Part shown: positions 1-6,199 of the stretch, one piece after another
Layout: every line of letters begins with the position of its first letter
Position numbering within the stretch: position 1 is the first letter of the stretch
Assembly (NCBI GenBank): GCA_021789565.1
Contig: JAJYJL010000547.1
Span: forward strand, 1-6,199
Length of the DNA stretch: 6,199 nt
Source: Acidobacteriota bacterium
GTDB taxonomy: Bacteria; Acidobacteriota; Terriglobia; UBA7540
Reading direction: 5' to 3'
Made by a program: the position numbers and the translations under genes
The notes under the pieces: generated by a model
Told to the model about the DNA's origin: nothing
Seen by the model: only the letters and a program-made list of their open reading frames with translations
Databases searched by the model: none

Positions 1-548
1 CTCCAAAAATCTGTTCCACTGAGCGATCTAATCAGAGTTAAAAGTACTGTCCAGCATCGGCTGAATGGATTTCTCTCCGCCCGCGTAAGGAGCGCGCCGG
101 ACTACTGACCATTGACAAAGGCAGGAGCAAATGTGAGTGTGTCGTCGGCGAAGCGTGAGTTAATCTTCGGTCTGGGTCCCACCGACCCCATCGTGCTGAA
201 AATCCTGATGTCATCTTTCGATCGCAATCGCCACAGGGTAGCACGCCGACCTTTGCCAATTTTCCACTTGGCGCCCGAGCTGGAAGCGCCCCCTTCTTTA
301 GGTTCGCGCCGGAACGAAAGGGGCAATGAGGACCCGGAAAGAGATGCGCGGAAATGTCGGGCCAGAGGGAATCTTAACGCAAGCCCTTGACCCGAATGAC
401 ACCCCGCCGGTACGCCAAAAAAAGCCCAATCCGATCACCACGCAGACCTGTAACCACTTATTAGTACTCCAATAACAATATCGTAACAGTAAACAGTTTA
501 TGCTACCATCGTAGGGACAGAGAACCTGGGGCGTTTCCGGACAATTTA
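1..548. other. Upstream region without a supported gene
   Basis: I see no gene here that I can defend. Open frames exist on both strands (about 92 codons on plus from a TTG at 112; 73-74 codons on minus ending at 38 and 102), but they overlap each other, lack good ribosome binding sites, are rich in Arg, Pro and Ser as expected from random GC-rich frames, and match no family I recognise. No tRNA or rRNA signature was found. The last 100 bases become AT-richer (about 450-505), as expected for the promoter region of the receptor gene that starts at 567. A gene-end remnant at the extreme left cannot be excluded. Confidence 0.6.
499..504 (+). promoter_or_regulatory. Possible -10 box (TATGCT) for the Oar-like gene
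   Basis: TATGCT matches the TATAAT consensus at four of six bases. It sits in an AT-rich patch containing a short near-repeat (TAACAG then TAAACAG, 484-496), about 63 bases before the ATG at 567. No good TTGACA-like -35 element lies 16-18 bases upstream, so this is a weak prediction. An alternative-sigma or activator-dependent promoter would be equally compatible. Confidence 0.25.
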
Positions 549-550
549 TT

Positions 551-555
551 GGAGG
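551..555 (+). promoter_or_regulatory. Ribosome binding site that fixes the start at 567
   Basis: GGAGG lies 11 bases before the ATG at 567. The same frame is open from a TTG at 549, but that start would place this Shine-Dalgarno sequence inside the coding region and has no site of its own upstream. The ATG at 567 is therefore the better start. The spacing is slightly longer than the usual 5-9 bases. Confidence 0.6.
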
Positions 556-566
556 TCAGGTACAAC

Positions 567-3500
567 ATGCGGACTGACCCGATTGTTGAAGTATCTCGTA
601 TACTGCGTCGGTTCATTTGGATGGCCGGCCTGGTTCTACTGCTGGCCAGCCTTGGATGGTCGCAAATCCAGAATGCCAATGTCAGTGGACGAATTACGGA
701 CCCGAGCGGCGCCGTTGTGCCCAACGCGCATTTAACGGCCCAAAACCGGGCCACTGGATTGAAGTATTCCACAACCTCAAATAGTGCGGGTTATTATTCA
801 TTTCCGGCCATACCCATCGGGACTTACACGGTCACCCTGGGCGCGGATGGATTCAAGAAAATTGAAAGGAGCAATATCGCGGTGGAAGTGGGCCAGAGCG
901 CAAGGGTTGATTTTCACTTGCAACTGGGTTCGCCGGTGCAGGTCGTTCGGGTTACTTCCACCATTCCGCTGTTACAAACCCAATCCGCTATGCCACAAAC
1001 CACGATACGGAACCGTCTTGTGAGGAACCTACCTCTCAGCACGCGAAATTGGGATGACCTCATGGGGCTGATTGCTGGAGTGCAGGGATACCGGTATACC
1101 AATCAGTCCGGCAGCACGGCCTCAGGGCGGTTCGGCGGCATCAACATTAACGGAGTACGGTCCCTGCAGAACAACTTCGTTCTGGATGGTGTGGACAACA
1201 ACACGGTCTCTGAGAACGTCCAGGAGTTGAGCACCGAGGTTATCCGCCCCTCTGTGGATGCGGTTCGAGAGTTTAAGATCATCACGGACCCCTATGCGGC
1301 AGAGTATGGCCGCAGTCCGGGGGCTGCCATCATCGTGACCACCAAGAGCGGGACCAATCAGTTTCACGGCGAAACCTGGGAATTCAATCGAACCTCCGCC
1401 ACCGATGCCACGGACTTTTTCACGAATCGAGCGGGCGCGAAGAAGCCCGGCCTCACACAGAATCAGTTCGGCGGGAACATCGGCGGCCCGATCGTCAAGA
1501 ACCATGCTTTCTTCTTTTTCAATTACGAAGGAACACGAATTGTTCAAGGGGTGACGCGACTTTCTAACGTGCCGCTTCCGAACGAGCGAGCAGGAGACTT
1601 TTCGCCGGCGGCGGGTGCGGCGAATGGCGTCACCTACGGCCCGATCTTCGACCCGACGACGGGGCTGCCGTTTCCAGGCAACATCATTCCGCCCGACCGC
1701 ATTGATCCTGTGGCGGCGAAAATCTTGAGCATGGTGCCGCTTCCGAACGTAACGCCTCCGCCGGGCCCACAGAATCGCGAGAATTACCTCATCAACCCCA
1801 AGCTTACAAACAACGCGGACAATTATATCGCCCGGGTCGATTGGCAAATTACTCCACGCAACAGTGTGTTCGTGCGCTACTCCGATATTCCCTGGACGCG
1901 CTTTGTACCCGGCCCTTTCGGCAACAGCATTATTGACGGCACAGGAACATCGGCTTGGGGCCGCTTGACCCAGAACTCCCAGGGTGCGGCGCTCGGCTGG
2001 ACGGCGATGATTTCCCCGAGGATGGTCAACTCATTTCGGTTGGGTTGGGGCCGGAATTGGTCTCACGGAGTGCAGACTCCGTTTGGACAGAATACATTAT
2101 CGTCGATCGGTATCCTCGGCATTCCCGATAGCCCGCTTTATGCCGGAGGCATCCCTGGTATGGACTTCGCCAACGTGGGCGGGGTCAACATGCCCTACCT
2201 CGGGTCGCCGGACTTTCTCCCCAAGTGGCAGTTCACGAACCAGTTCGAAGAGGCGGACACGTTGAATTATACCCGTGGGGCCCATGAATTCAAGTTCGGG
2301 GTCGATTATCACCTTCCGATGCGCAACATTTACCTGGACGAACCCGCCCTGCGCGGCCACCTGTACTTCGACGGCCAGTTCACCGGCAATTCACTGGCGG
2401 ATTTTCTGCTCGGATATACCTATGGAGCCCAAGAGTCGGTTTTCCACCAAGTGGACATGCGGATGTGGATGCAGTCCTACTTTGCCGAGGACATTTGGAA
2501 GGTAAGACCGCACCTGACCCTCGATCTCGGTCTCCGCTACGATTACGCAACGTGGCCGTACGATGCCTCCAACCAGATGACCAACCTCGACCCAGCTACG
2601 GGCCAGCTCGTGTACGCGAAGGCAGGGTCCGGCTTCTCGCAGCAACTCGTCCATCCGGACAAGGATAACTTTGCTCCTCGGATTGGACTGGCCTATCAAG
2701 TGACGCACAACACCGTGCTGCGTGCTGGCTACGGGCGTTTCTACCAGCAATTTGAGCGGATCGGGAGCGAGGACCAGATGTCGCTGAACCCGCCGTGGCT
2801 TCTGAATGTTTTGCCCACTGTGCCGCCAACTGACACCACTACACCCCTCTTCCTCCTGAGCCAAGGCTTTCCCGCTTCCTATCGTGATGTTTCCAACATT
2901 GACCTGGCAAGTGTTCGGTTGCGGGCCGTCGATCCCAATTCGCAAATGCCGACGATTGACCAGTGGAGCGCCGGTTTTCAGCGAAGGTTCCTTTTCGACA
3001 TTGTCACCACCGTGGATTACGTGGGTACGAAGGGTACCCATCTTTCATACTTGCTCAACCTGAACCAGCCGAATCCCCCCGGAACATTCAACCTCTCTTA
3101 TCCGAACCTCGGCATCGTCGAGTACCGGGAAAACGGTGCTAATTCCACCTACAACGGACTGGAAGCTACTGTCGAAAAACAGTTCAGCCATGGACTCACG
3201 TTCCACATTGCGTACACTTACTCCAAGTCGATTGATGATGCCCGGGACAATCTCTCGGGATTTGGATCTTCCTTCCCGGAAGACTCCTATAATGTCTTTG
3301 CTTACGATCGGGGGCTGAGTAACTTTGATTTCCGGAACCGGTTCGTCTTTGCGTACGCTTATGACTTTCCGCTCGGGCACGGGCAGGAGTGGGCAACAAC
3401 AGGCATCCCGGCAGCGATTCTGGGCAATTGGCGCATGAACGGAATTTTCACGCGGAATTCTGGTTTTCCCTTTACCGTGACGGCCTCAGCGCTCAGTAGC

Positions 3501-3881
3501 TTTGTCGGGCCTCTGGCTGACACACGCCCCAACCGTCTCTGCAATGGAAGCCTTCCCAGCGGCCAACGGAGCGTTAACGAATGGTTCAATCCGGCCTGCT
3601 TTGCGGCGCCAAGTCCTGCGGCGCTTGGGAATTCCGGCCGCGACATCCTGATCGGACCGCCCTTCACTAACCTGGACTTCAGCCTCGACCGTTCATTCCC
3701 ATTCAAGTTGGGCGGTGAACAGCGCCAGCTCGAATTCCGTTGGGAAGTCTTCAACTTATTCAATACGCCGCAGTTCAGCACTCCGGCTTCGGATGTTTCG
3801 AGCCCGGGTACGGTGGGTCGCATTACGAGCCTCGCGGGCGACCCCCGCGTGATGCAGTTCGCGCTCAAGCTCGTTTTCTAA
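567..3881 (+). CDS. Oar-like TonB-dependent outer-membrane protein with carboxypeptidase-regulatory-like domain
   Basis: This 1104-residue protein has the standard architecture of the Acidobacteriota Oar-like receptor family. A basic N-terminus with a hydrophobic stretch (about residues 15-34, ending near GWSQ) looks like a signal peptide. Residues about 39-122 form a carboxypeptidase-regulatory-like beta sandwich, with the VSGRITDPSGAVVPNA opening and a GYYSFPAIPIGTYTV core. Residues about 122-268 form the plug, including NNFVLDGVDNN, VREFKI and the GAAIIVTTKSGTNQFHG exit. The rest is the beta barrel, ending VMQFALKLVF with the terminal Phe typical of BAM-inserted proteins. The only two cysteines, residues 992 and 1011, lie in one segment (NRLCNG ... 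NPACF) and could form a disulfide, probably in an extracellular loop. The length is normal for the family and the frame is intact. Relatives are thought to bind or import large substrates such as oligosaccharides or peptides using TonB-ExbB-ExbD energy. No obvious TonB box is visible and the substrate cannot be read from the sequence. The gene appears to stand alone. Confidence 0.93.
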   Translation: MRTDPIVEVSRILRRFIWMAGLVLLLASLGWSQIQNANVSGRITDPSGAVVPNAHLTAQNRATGLKYSTTSNSAGYYSFPAIPIGTYTVTLGADGFKKIERSNIAVEVGQSARVDFHLQLGSPVQVVRVTSTIPLLQTQSAMPQTTIRNRLVRNLPLSTRNWDDLMGLIAGVQGYRYTNQSGSTASGRFGGININGVRSLQNNFVLDGVDNNTVSENVQELSTEVIRPSVDAVREFKIITDPYAAEYGRSPGAAIIVTTKSGTNQFHGETWEFNRTSATDATDFFTNRAGAKKPGLTQNQFGGNIGGPIVKNHAFFFFNYEGTRIVQGVTRLSNVPLPNERAGDFSPAAGAANGVTYGPIFDPTTGLPFPGNIIPPDRIDPVAAKILSMVPLPNVTPPPGPQNRENYLINPKLTNNADNYIARVDWQITPRNSVFVRYSDIPWTRFVPGPFGNSIIDGTGTSAWGRLTQNSQGAALGWTAMISPRMVNSFRLGWGRNWSHGVQTPFGQNTLSSIGILGIPDSPLYAGGIPGMDFANVGGVNMPYLGSPDFLPKWQFTNQFEEADTLNYTRGAHEFKFGVDYHLPMRNIYLDEPALRGHLYFDGQFTGNSLADFLLGYTYGAQESVFHQVDMRMWMQSYFAEDIWKVRPHLTLDLGLRYDYATWPYDASNQMTNLDPATGQLVYAKAGSGFSQQLVHPDKDNFAPRIGLAYQVTHNTVLRAGYGRFYQQFERIGSEDQMSLNPPWLLNVLPTVPPTDTTTPLFLLSQGFPASYRDVSNIDLASVRLRAVDPNSQMPTIDQWSAGFQRRFLFDIVTTVDYVGTKGTHLSYLLNLNQPNPPGTFNLSYPNLGIVEYRENGANSTYNGLEATVEKQFSHGLTFHIAYTYSKSIDDARDNLSGFGSSFPEDSYNVFAYDRGLSNFDFRNRFVFAYAYDFPLGHGQEWATTGIPAAILGNWRMNGIFTRNSGFPFTVTASALSSFVGPLADTRPNRLCNGSLPSGQRSVNEWFNPACFAAPSPAALGNSGRDILIGPPFTNLDFSLDRSFPFKLGGEQRQLEFRWEVFNLFNTPQFSTPASDVSSPGTVGRITSLAGDPRVMQFALKLVF

Positions 3882-3965
3882 TGGAAAACTCGGGCGAGAT
3901 ATCCGATTCTAAATACAGCGAATTGAAGGGACAGAGACGCCACACAAGGGGAAATTTAGTGGGGC

Positions 3966-4008
3966 AGCCGAAGAGTCCGCAGAGTATGTGAAGTAGACTC
4001 TTCCGGCT
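3966..4008 (+). terminator. Candidate terminator hairpin after the Oar-like gene
   Basis: The arms AGCCGAAGAGTC (3966-3977) and GACTCTTCCGGCT (3996-4008) are reverse complements over 12 pairs, with one bulged C at 4004 and an 18-base loop. The repeat begins 85 bases after the receptor stop codon. Only three Ts (4008-4010) close the right arm, so the U-tract is weak for a classic intrinsic terminator. It could instead be an mRNA 3'-end stabilising structure or a protein-binding inverted repeat. The symmetry is seen directly; the role is inferred. Confidence 0.42.
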
Positions 4009-4577
4009 TTGGAACCTCTGCAGGTTGCCAGGGAATTCCTGAAGAAAACCAGGCTGAAGCGATGAACTTCGGGGTCGCCAGTCGTAGGTTGAACGTGCTG
4101 AGCGTCAGACTGGAAAGGCAATCGAGACTCCCACCTGAGCAGTGCGTCCGTTTTAGCGTATGAGATCCTCGATCGAATGACCGACATCCACATGGTTGGG
4201 GATTCTTGTCGCCGCGAGAGTCCGACAGGATTCGATCATTGAGTTGAGTGGTATGAGGTTCTTACACCATCTTCGGAGCGGGTTTTCAGCTACTTCCTCG
4301 GGGCCTTGTCAAGTCGCGTGTCGTCCCAACTAAGGCGTGGTCCGCCTCCTCTTGAGGATTGTGTCTGGATCGCGCACTCAGAAACAATCCTCTTGGCTTT
4401 CCAACCCTCCGACCGGAAGTTCATCCGCCACCAGGATTGCCTCCGTGCAGCAGTGCGAGTCGTCCAATACGGTCGGTGACGGATGTCACTGCATCTGGCA
4501 GGCGGATGCGTTACATTGCGCCTGTGATGAAAGTAGTCGGATACGTGAGGTTGCACTTTCGGAAGAGCGGAGTGCTG
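4009..4577. other. Intergenic stretch with no convincing gene
   Basis: Nearly 570 bases without a supportable gene. Open frames on both strands (minus 3909-4193 and 4290-4556; plus extensions upstream of 4578) have no ribosome binding site and no recognisable motif. A small hairpin AACCT-CTGC-AGGTT lies just after the candidate terminator. Around 4155-4205 the plus frame reads ILDRMTDIHMVGDSCRR, which faintly recalls the 'hxIGD' nucleotide-binding segment of flavin oxidoreductases, but stops on both sides and the lack of further match make this no more than a possible relic. The region must hold the promoter of the small gene at 4578; I could not identify it. Confidence 0.5.
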
Positions 4578-4949
4578 ATGTTAAGGGGAACAGTTGCTTA
4601 CAGCCTTTCGCTTGCCCTGGCTCTTCTTGTGCCCGCCGGGGCGAATGCGGGATGGCAGTGCGCGATGGGCTCGCACTGCATGTGTCATGTCGGATGGGAC
4701 TGCACAGCAGTCATCCCGACGGTGGCGGCACCGGATTGCTCCCATGTCATGCCGGCTCCGGACCAGAACTGGCTTGCTCAAACAGAATCCGTGCAGGCGC
4801 CGGAATATGCATCGGCAGCGGCTTTGCCGGCGGCATTTTGGGAGCCGCCACACGAATCTAAATCCGGACACACGCCAATTCTTCCTCTCAATGAGAGGTG
4901 GGCTCCTCCGCTAAGCCCTCTCGCCCAAACCTCGCTTTTCTGCGTTTAA
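4578..4949 (+). CDS. Small exported Cys/Met/His-containing protein of unknown function
   Basis: A 123-residue protein with a clear signal peptide: MLRG, then a hydrophobic core rich in Leu, Ala and Val, and a cleavage site after ANA at about residue 24. The mature start is GWQCAMGSHCMCHVGWDC, giving a cluster of Cys, Met and His with a CxC, followed by APDCSHVM. The middle is Ala/Pro-rich and low in complexity, and the C-terminus (RWAPPLSPLAQTSLFCV) is Pro-rich. The ATG at 4578 is chosen because GGAG lies 5 bases upstream (4569-4572) and the signal peptide starts directly there. An in-frame ATG at 4527 has no ribosome binding site and would add 17 residues. The layout (signal peptide, short Cys/His/Met cluster, Pro-rich end) resembles small secreted proteins found near copper/heavy-metal efflux genes in Acidobacteriota. 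With a TolC-like gene nearby, a periplasmic metal-binding role is a guess, not a demonstrated function. It could also be an eroding gene, given its decayed neighbours. Confidence 0.6.
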   Translation: MLRGTVAYSLSLALALLVPAGANAGWQCAMGSHCMCHVGWDCTAVIPTVAAPDCSHVMPAPDQNWLAQTESVQAPEYASAAALPAAFWEPPHESKSGHTPILPLNERWAPPLSPLAQTSLFCV

Positions 4950-5067
4950 TTCCTTCCGTCAGATTCGCTCCGGCAAACAAGCATTCTTGAAACTGTTTTT
5001 TTGATCTCATGACACAGGTCCTTTGCCGCTCGCAGAGGACCCGCCAACTAGACTCGCCACGACGAGT

Positions 5068-5075
5068 GAGGAGGA
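5068..5075 (+). promoter_or_regulatory. Strong ribosome binding site of a dead gene
   Basis: GAGGAGGA contains a full AGGAGG core and ends 5 bases before the ATG at 5081. This is the best Shine-Dalgarno sequence in the window, although the gene it serves has a stop at codon 8. It supports 5081 as the original start and suggests the inactivation is recent. Confidence 0.7.
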
Positions 5076-5080
5076 TTACG

Positions 5081-5461
5081 ATGAAAAATACGAAATGGGA
5101 TTGATTGACGCTGGTACTGCTGGGATTGATCTTGATGGCGTACGGGAGCCCTTCGGCTCGCGCTTCGCAATCAAACCTAAACAAGAAGGAAGTGGAAACC
5201 TAAATTGCCAATGCAAAAAGACCGCAGGACCACGAGCGGCTGGCCGCGTATTATCAGAGCCAGGAGCAGTTCGCGAAGGGAAAACAGTCTGAGCATGAAG
5301 AAATGCTTCGCCGTTATCACGAGAACCCTTTGAGCCACCGATTGACCAAATGGCCGAGCCCCGAATACCACTGCAGAACCTTGATTCGGATTTTCGGCGA
5401 TGAAGCGCGGAAGGATCAGACCAATAACGGCACTGGTGGGGACCATCAACCCTACCTTTGA
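5081..5461 (+). pseudogene. Broken small exported protein, 'DHERLAAYY' type, with two in-frame stops
   Basis: Read straight through, the frame gives MKNTKWD, a TGA (codon 8, 5102-5104), then a hydrophobic segment LTLVLLGLILMAYGSPSARA that is plainly a signal peptide ending in an AxA-like site, and a TAA (codon 41, 5201-5203). After that comes IANAKRPQDHERLAAYY (DHER from about codon 50), a Gln/Glu/Lys-rich helix with KQSEHEEML, then [21 protein letters not shown] and EARK, up to about 5413. I recall this pattern from small exported helical proteins of Acidobacteriota, about 110-130 residues long and of unknown function. Each stop can come from a one-base change of a sense codon. The expected C-terminal helix after EARK is missing; the frame then runs through unrelated residues to a TGA at 5459-5461. 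Stops plus the lost end make it a pseudogene. The family link rests on remembered motifs. Confidence 0.75.
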
Positions 5462-5768
5462 AGGGAGCGGGATCGGTGCGTCGGGCAGCAACACAATGGT
5501 GCGGGAGATGGGTGCGCTCAGCGGCATCGTCCAGCGCGTCAGCACAGCCGGCTCGACCTCCAGTTTCAGTGGCAGCTTTACTCTCGAGCAAAGGATGATG
5601 GGACGCACTGTTACGGTGAATGTTACCTCCCAGACCGGCTTCCAGAACGCTTCCGAACCTTCGATCTTCACCGCGATTCGGGAGCAACTTGGACTTAAAC
5701 TCAAACCGGAAAAAGGCCCCGTTGAGATCTTAGTTATCGATCATATCGAAAGCCCGTCGGAAGATTAG
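5400..5768 (+). pseudogene. Orphan C-terminal part of a TIGR03435 family protein
   Basis: The C-terminus of this 122-codon frame is a close match to the end of the TIGR03435 'soil-associated' family: [15 protein letters not shown], then [18 protein letters not shown] just before the TAG at 5766-5768. Further upstream, [12 protein letters not shown] and a segment resembling 'DKTGLTGxFDFTLEW' (here [18 protein letters not shown]) fit the central part of the domain, though degenerate. Homology fades before about 5440. Family members are usually 220-300 or more residues with a signal peptide or membrane anchor, so the N-terminal half is absent. The ATG at 5400 has no ribosome binding site and sits inside the preceding pseudogene, so I read this as a remnant and not a working gene. 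Family members are abundant in Acidobacteriota; their function is unknown. Confidence 0.78.
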
Positions 5769-5797
5769 CGGGGGAGTATTCGATTAGGTGCCAGCAT

Positions 5798-5899
5798 ATG
5801 GGCAACCACCTCCGATTCTTGTGTGTGATTGTGTTGCTGGCGTCCCCCCCCCGACCGACAACACAGGGAGGTCAGCCACCCATCCATTTTGACCCATGA
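5798..5899 (+). other. 33-codon signal-peptide-like ORF, probably a gene-start relic
   Basis: An ATG at 5798 opens a short frame reading MGNHLRFLCVIVLLAS, a good signal-peptide start, followed by PPRPTTQGGQPPIHFDP and a TGA at 5897-5899. An AGG at 5786-5788 is the only upstream ribosome-binding hint. The frame crosses a run of nine C, where indels are common, so this may be the 5' end of an exported-protein gene cut short by a frameshift. No alternative frame after the C run gives a recognisable continuation. It could also be chance. Confidence 0.25.
5844..5852. repeat. Homopolymer run of nine C
   Basis: Nine consecutive Cs directly after a hydrophobic coding-like segment. Such tracts are prone to slippage in replication and to sequencing error. 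It lies within the 33-codon ORF, 110 bases past the stop of the TolC-like gene that reads on the opposite strand. Confidence 0.9.
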
Positions 5900-5961
5900 G
5901 CCATGCCGTGCTCGTGACCGGGGTGAGCGCTGCGCCATCCAGCAACGGACTACCCCGCGGA

Positions 5962-6199
5962 TCAGGGAGTCCCGGGCGGACGAACTTCGATGCCGGGAGA
6001 GACTGTCGCTGGCTCGCCCGGAGCGATCGGTGCAGCTAGCCCGCCCACCAAGAGAAGGCCTTGGATTTCCGTGGATGTCTCGCGGAGTTTCACGAGATTA
6101 ATCACGTAATTCTCGCGAAGCTGAAAGAGCGTTCGCTGGGCAATTAAAACCTGCGGGTACGCTGCGGCCATTTCTCGATACTTATCGAGATACAGGTCA
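5962..6199 (-). CDS. TolC/CusC-type outer-membrane efflux protein, C-terminal fragment cut by the window edge
   Basis: The last 78 codons of a minus-strand gene whose start lies beyond 6199; the stop is TGA at 5964-5962. The frame stays open to the edge (DLYLDKYREMAAAYPQ...), so the ATG at 6171 is internal and not the start. The segment AAAYPQVLIAQRTLFQL, then a helix with LRETSTEIQGLLL and the closing GGLAAPIAPGEP, is the typical C-terminal end of outer-membrane efflux proteins (OEP/TolC family) as found in CusC/CzcC-like and Acidobacteriota RND systems. These proteins form a trimeric outer-membrane channel and periplasmic tunnel for an RND pump and adaptor. The pump and adaptor genes would be expected to the right, upstream on the minus strand. 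The substrate, metal or organic, cannot be told from this fragment. It converges on the plus-strand genes, and I see no hairpin terminator between 5900 and 5961. Confidence 0.85.
   Translation of the reverse strand, partial: DLYLDKYREMAAAYPQVLIAQRTLFQLRENYVINLVKLRETSTEIQGLLLVGGLAAPIAPGEPATVSPGIEVRPPGTP

Noticed and set aside
112..390. A 92-codon plus-strand frame upstream of the receptor
   Set aside because: TTG start, no ribosome binding site, random-looking Arg/Pro/Ser-rich composition, and conflicting open frames on the other strand.
549..566. TTG at 549 as the start of the Oar-like gene (adds six residues)
   Set aside because: It would bury the GGAGG site inside the gene and has no ribosome binding site of its own; ATG at 567 fits better.
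1122..1847. A 241-codon minus-strand frame inside the receptor gene
   Set aside because: Arg-rich composition with no domain, no ribosome binding site, and complete overlap with a well-supported plus-strand gene; similar smaller antisense frames along 567-3881 were rejected for the same reason.
513..3937. An 11-base repeat (AGGGACAGAGA) at 513-523 and 3927-3937 on either side of the receptor gene
   Set aside because: A match of this length is expected by chance in a window this size and neither copy has extended flanking identity.
4975..5002. A possible terminator after the small secreted protein (AAACA/TGTTT arms then seven T)
   Set aside because: The stem is only five AT pairs with a poorly paired interior; the T run alone is not enough.
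5102..5104. Selenocysteine or programmed readthrough at the codon-8 TGA
   Set aside because: No hairpin of SECIS type was evident after it, the position is in a signal peptide where selenocysteine has no role, and a second stop (TAA) follows at codon 41.
5023..5292. An 89-codon plus-strand frame overlapping the small-protein pseudogene
   Set aside because: It runs in a different frame across a clear ribosome binding site and signal peptide, so it is a shadow.
5076..5704. Minus-strand frames of 175 and 203 codons opposite the two pseudogenes
   Set aside because: They are antisense to sequence with recognisable family motifs on the plus strand and show no motif of their own.
1..6199. CRISPR array, tRNA or rRNA genes, insertion-sequence ends
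   Set aside because: No regularly spaced repeats, no tRNA-like conserved arms, and no transposase motifs or terminal inverted repeats were found on either strand.

Overview
The window looks like chromosomal DNA of an Acidobacteriota bacterium, probably from the Acidobacteriia/Solibacter/Bryobacter side. Three things point there: an Oar-like TonB-dependent outer-membrane protein with an N-terminal carboxypeptidase-regulatory-like domain, a C-terminal remnant of the TIGR03435 'soil-associated' family, and a remnant of a small exported protein of the 'DHERLAAYY' type. These assignments come from motif recognition only; no database search was run.

Layout, left to right. Positions 1-548 hold no gene I can support and form the upstream region of the large receptor gene. 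Positions 567-3881 (+) encode an intact 1104-residue Oar-like outer-membrane protein, the dominant feature. A 12-bp inverted repeat at 3966-4008 is a plausible terminator for it. Positions 4009-4577 have no convincing gene. Positions 4578-4949 (+) encode a small exported Cys/Met/His-containing protein. Positions 5081-5768 are a graveyard: a small exported-protein gene with a very good ribosome binding site but two in-frame stops, running directly into an orphan C-terminus of a TIGR03435 protein in another frame. After a short signal-peptide-like ORF (5798-5899) containing a run of nine C, the minus strand carries the last 78 codons of a TolC/CusC-type outer-membrane efflux protein (5962-6199), whose start lies beyond the right edge.

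How the parts relate. The Oar-like gene stands alone and is probably monocistronic. The right side looks like the eroded flank of a heavy-metal or drug RND efflux locus: the TolC-like gene converges on the small secreted protein and the pseudogenes. A metal-related role for the small Cys-rich protein is inference from composition and neighbourhood only. I do not see a convincing new biological system here. The most interesting parts are the decayed, fused gene remnants and the unclassified small secreted protein.
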